From: Planctomycetota bacterium
GTDB lineage: Bacteria > Planctomycetota > MHYJ01 > JACPRB01
Length of the DNA stretch: 9,159 bases
Direction: 5' to 3'
NCBI GenBank assembly: GCA_016200125.1
Contig: JACQFK010000160.1
Span: forward strand, 1 to 9,159
A program made the position numbers and the translations under genes. The notes under the pieces are model-generated. The model saw only the letters and a list, made by a program, of their open reading frames with translations. It was not told the origin of the DNA and made no database searches. Below are positions 1 to 6,741 of the stretch, in pieces (positions within the stretch are counted from its first letter, which is position 1; each line of letters opens with the position of its first letter).

Positions 1-1146
1 GAAGAGGGCGACGGAGGCGACCGTGAAGCCCGCGCCCGAGTTGGATCCGGGCATGAAGAGGGAGAGGAGGCGGCGAGGGGGCGTCTTCGGGGGCGGCGGG
101 AAGGGCTCCTCGCAGGCGAAGAGCGCGCCCAGGAGCGAGGCCGTGAGCGAGACGATCGAGTAGCCCATCATCGCGTAGGAGCGGTCGTCGGCGGGGGAGG
201 AGGGCGGCAGCGACTGGTAGAGCACGAGGCCGACGACGCCGCCCGCGGCGAAGAGCACCGAGACGAAGTAGATCCGCAGCGGCGTCGACCGGTTCGCGAA
301 GAGCGGCTTGAGCCGGTTCGTCGCGTTGATGAAGAAGAGAGACGTCGTCGCGGCCCAGAGGAAGCCGGGCACGACGTGGAGGTAGAGGACCCGGTCCGCG
401 ATCGTGAGCGTGCCGGAGCGCGAGGCGTCGAAGGGCGGGAGAAAGCCGTAGGCGACCGCGATGGCGGGCATCAGCCTGCTGTCCCAGAGCGACGAGATGC
501 CGACCCAGGCCACGCCGCCGCCAAGCAGGGTCAGGCCGTACACGGAGCCGACGGCGCGCTGCGTCGTCCGCGCGCTGGCCGACATCGAGAGGGCGTAGGC
601 GATCATCGCGGTCGAGAGGGCGAAGAGGAACGCGTAGTTGGCGAGGATCTGGTAGACCGTCACGCCGCCGAAGAGGAAGCAGAGGCTGACCAGGGGGACC
701 ATCGAGACGAAGATCGTGAAGGCCTGCGTCATCGCCGCCGTGAACTTCCCCCACACGATCTGGCGCGCGGTCATCGTCGTCGTGAGCAGGAGGTCGTGCG
801 TCAGGCTCTCCCGTTCGCTGGAAATCGACGTCGCGGCGAGACCCGGGACCACCAGGAACGCGACGCCGAGCTGGAGGAACTGGGTGATGAGGTAGACCTT
901 GCGGCCGACCTCCGAGGGATCGCCCGGATCGTCGTAGCCTCCGGGGCGGGTCGGGATCATCGCGATGAACGCGATCAGGAGCCCCGCGGCGAAGAGGCAG
1001 AGGATCACGAGGTGGGAGACGAAGAAGCGGAGGCCGCGCAGGCTCGCCCGGAGCTCCTTGAGCATGATGGGGTTGAAGGCCCTCTCCAGGGCCCCGGCGA
1101 CGCGGGCGTGCAGGGGCTCCCGGACGGGCGCCGGCGCGCCGTTCAC
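1..1146 (-). CDS. ABC-2 type transporter permease, C-terminus cut by window edge
   Basis: This is the membrane subunit of an ABC transporter, expected to pair with the ATPase just upstream. I translated 382 codons without a stop from a GTG at 1146 to base 1, so the C-terminus lies outside the window. About eight hydrophobic segments are visible, near residues 43-63, 88-108, 143-160, 165-190, 203-218, 255-275, 292-312 and 326-346. Near the N-terminus is NPIMLKELRASLRG, a cytoplasmic lead-in typical of ABC-2 permeases. At about residues 107-135 is SSERESLTHDLLLTTTMTAR followed by QIVWGKF. This matches the family's E-R-E-x-x-T/L-x-D-L-L-L-T-x-x coupling segment between helices 2 and 3. The GTG start overlaps the ATPase stop by 4 bases (GTGA) and has GAGG four bases upstream, so the two are translationally coupled. 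A Pro-rich stretch at residues 348-358 precedes the cut. The substrate cannot be told. The family call is secure. Confidence 0.9.
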   Translation of the reverse strand, partial: MNGAPAPVREPLHARVAGALERAFNPIMLKELRASLRGLRFFVSHLVILCLFAAGLLIAFIAMIPTRPGGYDDPGDPSEVGRKVYLITQFLQLGVAFLVVPGLAATSISSERESLTHDLLLTTTMTARQIVWGKFTAAMTQAFTIFVSMVPLVSLCFLFGGVTVYQILANYAFLFALSTAMIAYALSMSASARTTQRAVGSVYGLTLLGGGVAWVGISSLWDSRLMPAIAVAYGFLPPFDASRSGTLTIADRVLYLHVVPGFLWAATTSLFFINATNRLKPLFANRSTPLRIYFVSVLFAAGGVVGLVLYQSLPPSSPADDRSYAMMGYSIVSLTASLLGALFACEEPFPPPPKTPPRRLLSLFMPGSNSGAGFTVASVALF

Positions 1147-2069
1147 GTGACCTCGCCCTTCGTCAGCCGCATGAAGAGGCTCTCGAGGTCCGTCTTCTCC
1201 TCCTGGAGCCCGGTGATCCGCACGCCGCGGGCGACGAGCGCGCGGACCAGCTCCGGGATCTCCTCGCGGCCGGCGGAGAACTGGAAGCGGATCGCGTCGC
1301 CCTCGACCCCCAGGGTCCCCACGTGGGGGAGCCCCTCGAAGGCGGCCCGCGCGGTCTCCGCCCCGCCGAGCACCTCGAGGCGGAACGCGAGGCCGGGCTG
1401 CAGCGCCTTCTGGATGGCGCCGATCGGCCCCGACGCGACCACCTTGCCCTTCTCCAGGATCGCGACGGAGGTGCAGATGTCGGAGAGCTCCGTCAGGATG
1501 TGCGACGAGATGAGGATCGTCTTGCCCATCGAGCGGAGCTCCTTGAGGAGCGCGCGGAACTCGATGCGGGCCCGCGGGTCGAGCCCGTTGGCGGGCTCGT
1601 CGAGGATCAGCACCTTGGGATCGTGGACGAGCGTCTTGGCGAGGCAGAGGCGCTGGCGCATGCCCTTGGAGAGCTCGCCCGTGAGGCGGTCGCGGAGCTC
1701 GACGAGGTCGGTGAGCTCCATGATCCCCTCGATCGCCGCGGCGCGCGCCCGGCGTTCGATGCCGTAGGCGGCGGCGAAGAAGTCGAGGTACTCCCAGACG
1801 GTGATCCGCTCGTAGACGCCGAAGTTGTCGGGCATGAAGCCGATGAGGCGGCGGACGGCCTCGGCGTCGCCCGTGACGCTGCGGCCGCCCACCTTCACGC
1901 TGCCCGAGGTCGGGTCGAGCAGCGTGCTGATGATGCGGATCGACGTGGTTTTTCCGGCGCCGTTGGGTCCGATGAAGCCGAAGATGTCGCCTTCGGCGAC
2001 CCCGAAGCTCACGCCGCGGACCGCCCAGTGGCCCTCGTAGCTCTTGGTCAGGTTCTCGACTTCGATCAC
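1143..2069 (-). CDS. ABC transporter ATP-binding protein
   Basis: This cytoplasmic ATPase of 308 residues powers the ABC-2 permease encoded directly after it. Walker A is GPNGAGKTT at residues 34-42, the signature is LSKGM at 133-137, Walker B is VLILDEP at 153-159, the D-loop is GLD at 162-164, and the switch His is H190 (SSH). The usual Q-loop Gln is replaced by Asp: the segment reads GFMPDNFGVYERITVWEYL, with D81 where Gln normally sits. Residues 220-308 form the C-terminal extension common in ABC-2 drug/lipid-type ATPases. I chose the GTG at 2069 because it gives the standard family N-terminus (IEVENLTKSY), follows a strong GGAGG at 2074-2078 with a 4-base spacer, and overlaps the preceding stop by 4 bases. 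The open frame continues upstream to 2513, but that part is an out-of-frame shadow of the preceding gene. Export of a lipid, polysaccharide, drug or protein are all possible. Confidence 0.95.
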   Translation of the reverse strand: MIEVENLTKSYEGHWAVRGVSFGVAEGDIFGFIGPNGAGKTTSIRIISTLLDPTSGSVKVGGRSVTGDAEAVRRLIGFMPDNFGVYERITVWEYLDFFAAAYGIERRARAAAIEGIMELTDLVELRDRLTGELSKGMRQRLCLAKTLVHDPKVLILDEPANGLDPRARIEFRALLKELRSMGKTILISSHILTELSDICTSVAILEKGKVVASGPIGAIQKALQPGLAFRLEVLGGAETARAAFEGLPHVGTLGVEGDAIRFQFSAGREEIPELVRALVARGVRITGLQEEKTDLESLFMRLTKGEVT

Positions 2070-4021
2070 GGCCCCTCCGCCACGTGGAGCAGGGTGATCG
2101 CGCGGCTGCGGTCGGAGACGCGGGCGTCGACGCGGACGGGCTCGCCCTCGTTCTTCAGGACGCAGAGCAGGAAGCGCTGCTTCTTCTCCTCGATCGGATC
2201 GAAGGGGCGGAGGCGGCGGGTCGCCGTCTCCAGCCAGGTGCGGAGCAGGCGGTCTCCGAGCGAGTCGGGCTCGAGGCCGAGCGCCGCCGCGGCCGAGACG
2301 CGCGGGCCGTCGATCCTCCCCTCGCCGGATTTGCCGGGGCCGATCTCGCCGAAGCCCACCACGACCGGCTCGCGGTCGGACTGGATGAAGACCGCGCGCT
2401 CGATGACGCGCGAAGAGCCGTTGGTCACCCGGACCACGGGGCCGTCGACGCCGAAGCTGACGCCGGGACCGAGCTCCCGGAGCGCGTGGGTCTCGAGGTC
2501 CCAGCTCTGCCACTGCCCGGCGCCCAGCCCGCGCAGCGTGAGGCCGGACCCGGTCTCGCAGGTCAGGCTCGCGATCGTCTCCCCGCGGCGGCTGGAGTAG
2601 CGGGAGTCGTTCCCGCTCCAGCGCGCGGGCGGCTGGCCGAAGGTGCCGGGATCGCAGGTGACGTCGTAGGAGCGGGTCGACGGGGAGAAGAGGGAGAAGA
2701 GATGCACCTCGCGCGCGCAGTCGAGGCCCGACCGCGTGGAGAGCAGGCGGGCGGAATGAACCACGGTCGTGGTGCCCTTGAGGACGTAGCCGAGGCCCAG
2801 GATCAGCGCGAGGAAGGCGATCGAGATGCCCGGGATCGTGACGACGAGCAGGATCGTGCGGCGGAGCCTCCAGAGGGCCACGTAGTTCAGCGGGCCGACG
2901 GTGAGGAGGAAGATCCCCGCGAGGCCCAGGATCAGCCCGAAGGAGGGGTAGGGGTTGATCAGCCGGGCCATCTGCTGGAAGAGGTCGAGGCGCTGCTGCG
3001 CGGTGGCGGCGACGGGGAAGCCGTGGGTGTCCTCCTGGAACCAGCGGGGGAAGGCGGCAAGGACCTCGGTCCAGACCTGGCGGCGGCCGGCCCAGGTGTC
3101 GATGGGGGCGCGGAGCAGGTCGAAGCTCCGCACGAGGGTCCGGCCGAAGCCGGAGCTGAACTGGACCATCTCCCGGCCGTAGCGGTCCTTGAAGGGCGCG
3201 CCGTTGAAGAGCGGATGCACGAGGAAGGGGTCGGCATTGCGGAAGGATCCGTGGGCGGCGTTCAGGAGCGGCAGCACGGTCGTGGGCTGGGGCTCGCCGG
3301 CGCGGACGGGCGCGAAGGCGGCGAGGACCGGATGGGCGAACCAGCCCTTGGTCGCGCCCGGGGAAAGGAGCACCGAGCCTCCCATCCGGACGAACTCGCT
3401 GAGCGCGCGGGCCTGGTCGGTCGTGAGCTCGTCGAGCGCCGCATCGTGGATGACCAGCAGGTCGAGCGAGCTCAATCCGATCCAGCGGTCGGGGAAGGTC
3501 GCGGTCGTGATCCGGCCGAAGCGGATCTCCTGGCCGTTCAGCCCCGACGGGAATCCGAAGTCGTCGGACGACGCGGCGGTCCGGCTGAAGAGGCCGACCT
3601 GGTAGGGATTGGACACGTAGCCGCGCAGGGTGACGGCGATGAGGCCGTCGGCGAGCTCGCGGCCGGAGCGGTCTCTGATCTTCCAGCGGGGCGGGATGCC
3701 GCGGGGATAGAGGCTGCCGGGGGAGTAGAGGAAGAGGCGCTTGCGCGCTCCCGGGGACAGCCGCTCGCGCCTCGCGGCGACGGCGAGGTAGCTCTCGTCC
3801 TCGATCGTGACCGTCAGGTCGAGCTCGCGGGTGGTCTTGCTGTCGAGCTCGACGACGAAGGTCTGCCAGGGCCCGGCGAGGTCGGCCCCGGGGGAGATCT
3901 GGACGCTGGCGCCGATCTCGGGGGGCGGGGCGGCGCCTCTTCCGCGAGGCGCCTGCGTCGACTGGCCGGCGGCGGCGCCGGCGACCAGCAACACGAAGGC
4001 GGCGGCGCGGAGGCTCATCAT
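2066..4021 (-). CDS. Exported two-helix membrane protein with GATase-like segment, ABC partner
   Basis: I do not recognise a named gene. The product is about 651 residues. An N-terminal hydrophobic stretch (residues 4-19, then Gln20) looks like a signal peptide. Residues 35-135 look beta-rich. Residues 140-235 contain LDLLVIHD and later GGSVLLSPG, the pattern of a class I glutamine-amidotransferase-like fold, with no catalytic Cys-His-Glu set visible. Two membrane helices lie near 359-384 and 389-414, joined by the basic loop LWRLRRT next to GPLNY. This GPLNY-type motif recurs in membrane proteins found beside ABC-2 genes. The predicted topology puts both large flanks outside the cytoplasm. 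The C-terminal part (about 420-651) has several Cys residues and beta-like segments. Its stop overlaps the ATPase start, which argues for an accessory subunit of the same transporter. A TTG at 4027 is an alternative start and has GAGA better spaced before it; I preferred the ATG pair at 4021/4018. Function unknown. Confidence 0.85.
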   Translation of the reverse strand: MMSLRAAAFVLLVAGAAAGQSTQAPRGRGAAPPPEIGASVQISPGADLAGPWQTFVVELDSKTTRELDLTVTIEDESYLAVAARRERLSPGARKRLFLYSPGSLYPRGIPPRWKIRDRSGRELADGLIAVTLRGYVSNPYQVGLFSRTAASSDDFGFPSGLNGQEIRFGRITTATFPDRWIGLSSLDLLVIHDAALDELTTDQARALSEFVRMGGSVLLSPGATKGWFAHPVLAAFAPVRAGEPQPTTVLPLLNAAHGSFRNADPFLVHPLFNGAPFKDRYGREMVQFSSGFGRTLVRSFDLLRAPIDTWAGRRQVWTEVLAAFPRWFQEDTHGFPVAATAQQRLDLFQQMARLINPYPSFGLILGLAGIFLLTVGPLNYVALWRLRRTILLVVTIPGISIAFLALILGLGYVLKGTTTVVHSARLLSTRSGLDCAREVHLFSLFSPSTRSYDVTCDPGTFGQPPARWSGNDSRYSSRRGETIASLTCETGSGLTLRGLGAGQWQSWDLETHALRELGPGVSFGVDGPVVRVTNGSSRVIERAVFIQSDREPVVVGFGEIGPGKSGEGRIDGPRVSAAAALGLEPDSLGDRLLRTWLETATRRLRPFDPIEEKKQRFLLCVLKNEGEPVRVDARVSDRSRAITLLHVAEGP

Positions 4022-4078
4022 GCGCAAGTCTATCTCATAGGACGGGGCCCCGGCGCGATTGGTGGGGGAATTGTGAGC

Positions 4079-4717
4079 TCAGGCCTTGAGCGCGGCGAGC
4101 AGGTCGGTGGACTTGAAGGGCTTGCGGAGCCGGGAGCGGAAGCCGGCGCGGCGGAACTCGTCCTCGGTCCAGCGGTCCAGGTACGCGGACATCGCGATGA
4201 CCGGAACGCCGGTGCCGCGGATCGCCTCGGCGACGGAGAGGCCGTCGAGGTCGGGGAGGACGAGGTCGAGCAGAACGGCGTCGAACCTGCGCTCGCCGCA
4301 GAGGCGGACGGCGTCGCGGCCGGTGACAGAGGTGGTGACGCGGTGGCCGGCCGTCTCGAGGAGCTCGCGGAGGAATTCCAGGCTGTCGGCGGTGTCCTCG
4401 ACGACCAGGAGGTCCATCGGCTCCGAGACCTGGTCCTCGCTGCTGCAGACTTCGACGTGGACGCTGCCGCCCAGCGCCTCCCAGAGCACGGAGGTGCATC
4501 CGGTGGGGTCGATGATGGAGACCTTGACCTCGCGTTCGTGGACGAGGGACAGGAGCTGGCGGATGAGACGGCAGAGCGAATCGTTGATGCGCCCGGCGTT
4601 CTCGATGTGGAGGACGAGGCGGGGAAGGCCGTCCGGGCGGTCCATCTCCCGGCTCAGCCGTTCCAGTATCTCCCCGGTCGTCCTGCCGTCACAGTCCAGA
4701 CGGATGCTGCGATGCAT
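4079..4717 (-). CDS. STAS-like domain fused to a response-regulator receiver domain
   Basis: This 212-residue cytoplasmic signalling protein has two domains. Residues 1-95 fit a STAS (anti-sigma-antagonist-like) fold: LVLHIENAGRINDSLCRLI at 34-52, then VKVSIIDP at 64-71 and a short helix (TSVLWEALGG). The usual Asp-Ser phosphorylation context is only loosely kept (N45-D46-S47). Residues 101-212 are a canonical receiver domain: acidic pocket E107/D108, phospho-acceptor D151 in LLDLVLPDLDG, S177 in place of the common Thr, and K199 in RKPF. The receiver should therefore be phosphorylatable by a histidine kinase, but none is encoded here. The protein ends shortly after the receiver, so it has no DNA-binding output and must act through the STAS part or a partner. 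The ATG at 4717 lies 39 bases after the kinase-like gene and shows no Shine-Dalgarno sequence. The REC call is firm. The STAS call is moderately firm and rests on pattern only. Confidence 0.85.
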   Translation of the reverse strand: MHRSIRLDCDGRTTGEILERLSREMDRPDGLPRLVLHIENAGRINDSLCRLIRQLLSLVHEREVKVSIIDPTGCTSVLWEALGGSVHVEVCSSEDQVSEPMDLLVVEDTADSLEFLRELLETAGHRVTTSVTGRDAVRLCGERRFDAVLLDLVLPDLDGLSVAEAIRGTGVPVIAMSAYLDRWTEDEFRRAGFRSRLRKPFKSTDLLAALKA

Positions 4718-4731
4718 GGAAGGAGGATGAT

Positions 4732-4747
4732 ATCCGCCCCTGCGGAT
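4732..4747 (-). other. Small hairpin between the kinase-like gene and the STAS-REC gene
   Basis: ATCCGC (4732-4737) and GCGGAT (4742-4747) form a perfect six-base-pair stem with a four-base loop. It lies 9 bases past the kinase-like stop codon in the minus-strand transcript. No U-run follows, so it is unlikely to be a strong intrinsic terminator. It could modulate messenger stability or translation of the next gene, which has no visible Shine-Dalgarno. Confidence 0.3.
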
Positions 4748-4756
4748 CTATTCAAG

Positions 4757-6055
4757 TTAATGTGAACGCGTCTTGCGGAGCTCGCGCTCGGCGAGGGGCG
4801 GCTCGCCGTTCTCGAGGCGGTCGAGATCGTCGATCAGGGCCTTCGCGTTGCGGTAGCGGAGCATCGGCTCCTTGAAGGTGAGCTTGAGGAAGATGGCGTC
4901 GTGGCCGAAGCCCAGGCCGGGCACGCGGGCGGCGAGGGGCACGGGGCGCAGCTCGGCGTGGCGGCGGCGGATCTCCTTGATGTTCGGCGCGGCGAAGGGC
5001 TGGCCTCCGCAGAGCATGAAGTACCAGAGGACGCCGCAGGCGTAGAGGTCCGACGCGGCCGAGGGGCCCTCGCGGAGCCGCTCGGGCGCGAGGTAGAGGT
5101 GGAGGTCGGCGGACGCGGGCTCGCCGCGCGGGGGGGCGAGGCCGAAGTCGGTCACCTTGACCTCGCGCGAATCGGTGACGATCGCGTTGCGGGCCTTGAG
5201 GTTGCCGTGGGCGACGCCGCGCGCGTGGGCGGCGCCCAGCGCGGCGGCGATCTGCTTCAGGATCGGGATCGCGTCCTCGTAGGCGAGGCGGACGCTGCCG
5301 ACCACGTGGTCGTAGAGCGGGATGCCGTCCACGAACTCGCTGAGGATGCAGGGGGCGCCGTTCCAGGTCTCGAACTCCAGCGTCCGGGCGATGTTCGGGT
5401 GGCGGAGCTGGGCGGCGAAGCGGGCGAGGTCGCCGGGGACGCGCCCGGGCCTCAGCACCTTGAGGGCCAGCTCCTGGTGCAGCGCCTCGTCGAAGGCGCG
5501 GTGGACCGTGCCGTTGGGTCCGCTGCCGATCTCCTCGCGCAGCGTGAGGGGAAGGGGCTTCGCGACGGACTCGCCGACCCGCTCGATCTCGCGTCCGCAC
5601 TCGGGGCACTTGTAGCCGTCCCCGTGGACGGCGTTGAAGCGGTAGCCGCAGCCGCGGCATTCGAGGTTCTTCTTGCCCTGCTCCTCGAGGAGCGCGCTCA
5701 CCTGGCCGTCGGAGAGGACCTGGCGCTCGACCAGGATCTCGCCGAGGAAGCGGTGGATGTTCTGGGTGGCGAGGCGCGCCTTGAGCTCGGAGGCCTCGTG
5801 GATATGGAGCTCGGAGGCGAGGCCGCGTTCGCGGAGGAGGTCGCCGAACAGGGGGGCGGCCACGGGGGCGTCCTTGGAGAGCCGCAGCAGCTCCTCGACC
5901 TCCTCGCGGGTGAGAAAGCCCCGGTCGACGAAGATCTTGTCGAGGGGTTCGGAGCTGGTGCGCCGGCTCTCGACGCAGACGCAGAGCTGGGTTCCCGTGA
6001 GATAGCGTCGCTGGACGGCGATGCGGGCCAGCTGCCGTTCGGACTCCGAGAGCAT
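4757..6055 (-). CDS. Repeat, zinc-ribbon and kinase-fold protein, predicted pseudokinase
   Basis: This protein of 432 residues has a serine/threonine (Hanks-type) kinase fold. Residues 9-126 carry about four short repeats of the type L-G-x-I/L-L-V-E-R-G-x-L-T-x-x-Q-V, for example LGEILVERQVLSDGQV at 104-119; they resemble the N-terminal modules of type II secretion ATPases. A zinc ribbon follows: C133, C136, C150, C153. The kinase domain spans about 170-425. It has a glycine loop (GSGPNG, 177-182), K199 in LALKVL, DFG at 303-305 and an APE motif. The catalytic loop reads HGNLKARN, so the catalytic Asp is Asn285. No Glu lies between K199 and the HPN motif, so the helix-C salt bridge is also missing. 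It is therefore probably a pseudokinase acting as a scaffold or sensor. No membrane helix is seen. I chose the ATG at 6055 because GGGGAG lies five bases upstream; a TTG at 6073 would add six residues. Confidence 0.9.
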   Translation of the reverse strand: MLSESERQLARIAVQRRYLTGTQLCVCVESRRTSSEPLDKIFVDRGFLTREEVEELLRLSKDAPVAAPLFGDLLRERGLASELHIHEASELKARLATQNIHRFLGEILVERQVLSDGQVSALLEEQGKKNLECRGCGYRFNAVHGDGYKCPECGREIERVGESVAKPLPLTLREEIGSGPNGTVHRAFDEALHQELALKVLRPGRVPGDLARFAAQLRHPNIARTLEFETWNGAPCILSEFVDGIPLYDHVVGSVRLAYEDAIPILKQIAAALGAAHARGVAHGNLKARNAIVTDSREVKVTDFGLAPPRGEPASADLHLYLAPERLREGPSAASDLYACGVLWYFMLCGGQPFAAPNIKEIRRRHAELRPVPLAARVPGLGFGHDAIFLKLTFKEPMLRYRNAKALIDDLDRLENGEPPLAERELRKTRSH

Positions 6056-6108
6056 CCCTACTCCCCACTCCAAAACGAACGGCTCGCCCCGGTCGTCGTG
6101 CAGGGCTC

Positions 6109-6138
6109 ACTATAGAATCCGGCCGCGGCGAAGTACAA
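6109..6138 (-). promoter_or_regulatory. Candidate sigma-70-like promoter for the left-arm genes
   Basis: Read on the minus strand, TTGTAC (6133-6138) and TATAGT (6109-6114, five of six matches to TATAAT) are 18 bases apart. A start near 6102 would leave about 47 bases before the kinase-like ATG at 6055. The -35 half is weak (three of six), and a spacer of 18 is at the loose end. Confidence 0.35.
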
Positions 6139-6142
6139 CTAA

Positions 6143-6170
6143 ATTCCGACTCGAGCAGGTATAACGGAAT
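6143..6170. repeat. Inverted repeat ATTCCG-N16-CGGAAT in the divergent promoter region
   Basis: The two six-base arms are perfect complements 16 bases apart. The right arm overlaps the -35-like element of the candidate ECF promoter. A related GAATCCG occurs twice as a direct repeat (6115-6121 and 6167-6173). It could be a regulator operator, or a second -35-like element facing left; no matching -10 is seen on that side. Short repeats of this size can arise by chance. Confidence 0.3.
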
Positions 6171-6193
6171 CCGCAAAATCCCTTTTCGTCTAA
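6166..6193 (+). promoter_or_regulatory. Candidate ECF-type promoter of the sigma gene
   Basis: GGAAT (6166-6170) and CGTCTAA (6187-6193) are separated by exactly 16 bases. Many ECF sigmas recognise a GGAAC/T-like -35 and a CGTC/TCTA-like -10 at about this spacing and often drive their own gene. Transcription would start near 6200, giving a leader of about 40 bases before the ATG at 6241. It is a pattern match only; no start site is known. Confidence 0.5.
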
Positions 6194-6240
6194 TAATCCG
6201 CGACCCCCGCTCGACCCAACTGCAGAAACCGGTGGCTTGA

Positions 6241-6741
6241 ATGGACGCGAACGCCTTCGAGCAGCTGGTGCGCGAGCACCAGCACATGGTGTACTGCGTG
6301 GCGCTCTCCTACTGCAAGGATCCCTCGTCCGCGGAGGACGTGGCGCAGGAGGCGTTCCTCAAGGCCTTCCGGTCGGTGGACGAGATGCGGGAGCCCGCCC
6401 GGCTGAAGACGTGGCTCTACTCGATCGCGCGGTTCACGGCGATCGACTGGCTGCGCCGGCGCAAGCACGAGAAGGTCCTCGCGCTGGCGGAAGGCGCGGC
6501 GCGGGAGCTCCCGGAGCGGCCGGCGGCCGAGTCGAAGGAGGACCGAACGGTGCGCGTGATGGACGTCATCCAGGGGCTCAAGGAGGAGCACCGCGACATC
6601 ATGATCCTGCGATACGTGCGGGGCCTGAGCTACGCGCAGATCGCGAAGGAGACGGGCTCCACGACCAGCGCCATCGGCGAGAAGCTTTCCCGCATCCGCG
6701 ACATCGTCCGCGAGAAACTGCGTGCGGAGGTCCGGTCATGA
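6241..6741 (+). CDS. ECF-type RNA polymerase sigma factor (sigma-70 family)
   Basis: This 166-residue sigma factor directs RNA polymerase to a small regulon and has the typical length and two-domain layout of ECF sigmas. The sigma-2 domain covers residues 5-76: DVAQEAFLKAF (33-43) is region 2.2, and LKTWLYSIARFTAIDWLRRR (55-74) covers the promoter-melting and -10-binding part. A charged linker at 77-103 follows. Sigma-4 covers 106-162, with the -35-binding helix-turn-helix SYAQIAKETGSTTSAIGEKL at 130-149. The start ATG follows GGTGG with a 5-base spacer and is the first start after an ECF-like promoter. The stop overlaps the next start (ATGA), and the next protein begins with an anti-sigma zinc finger, so the pair should be co-translated and the sigma held inactive by its neighbour. 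I cannot place it in a numbered ECF group by eye. Confidence 0.95.
   Translation: MDANAFEQLVREHQHMVYCVALSYCKDPSSAEDVAQEAFLKAFRSVDEMREPARLKTWLYSIARFTAIDWLRRRKHEKVLALAEGAARELPERPAAESKEDRTVRVMDVIQGLKEEHRDIMILRYVRGLSYAQIAKETGSTTSAIGEKLSRIRDIVREKLRAEVRS

Larger units (their letters stand above)
6056..6240. other. Divergent intergenic regulatory region
   Basis: This 185-base gap separates the two arms and is visibly more AT-rich than the flanking genes, mostly at 6105-6200. It holds both candidate promoters, a Shine-Dalgarno GGGGAG for the kinase-like gene (complement of 6061-6066) and an inverted pair ATTCCG (6143-6148)/CGGAAT (6165-6170). I see no coding frame or RNA gene in it. Confidence 0.7.

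Noticed and set aside
376..2600. Two long plus-strand open frames (376-1767 and 1323-2600)
   Set aside because: Both are antisense to the ABC permease and ATPase, and their products are Arg/Glu/Asp-rich or Arg/Ser-rich with no domain.
4043..4052. Perfect palindrome CGGGGCCCCG between the STAS-REC gene and the membrane protein gene
   Set aside because: It has no loop and no U-run, so it is not a convincing terminator, and a palindrome of this kind is common in GC-rich DNA.
4713..4730. AAGGAGGATGAT on the plus strand, resembling a ribosome binding site with a start
   Set aside because: No plausible plus-strand gene follows; the frames there are short or stop soon, and the site lies at the start of the minus-strand STAS-REC gene.
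2084..4765. An 893-codon open frame on the plus strand
   Set aside because: It lies antisense to the exported membrane protein and STAS-REC genes, which have clear domains. Its product is low-complexity Gly/Ala/Glu/Arg-rich with no motif, as expected for the opposite strand of GC-rich genes.
4752..6287. A 511-codon open frame on the minus strand overlapping the kinase-like gene
   Set aside because: It is a different frame over the same stretch, with an Arg/Pro-rich product. The 4757-6055 frame carries the kinase and zinc-ribbon motifs.
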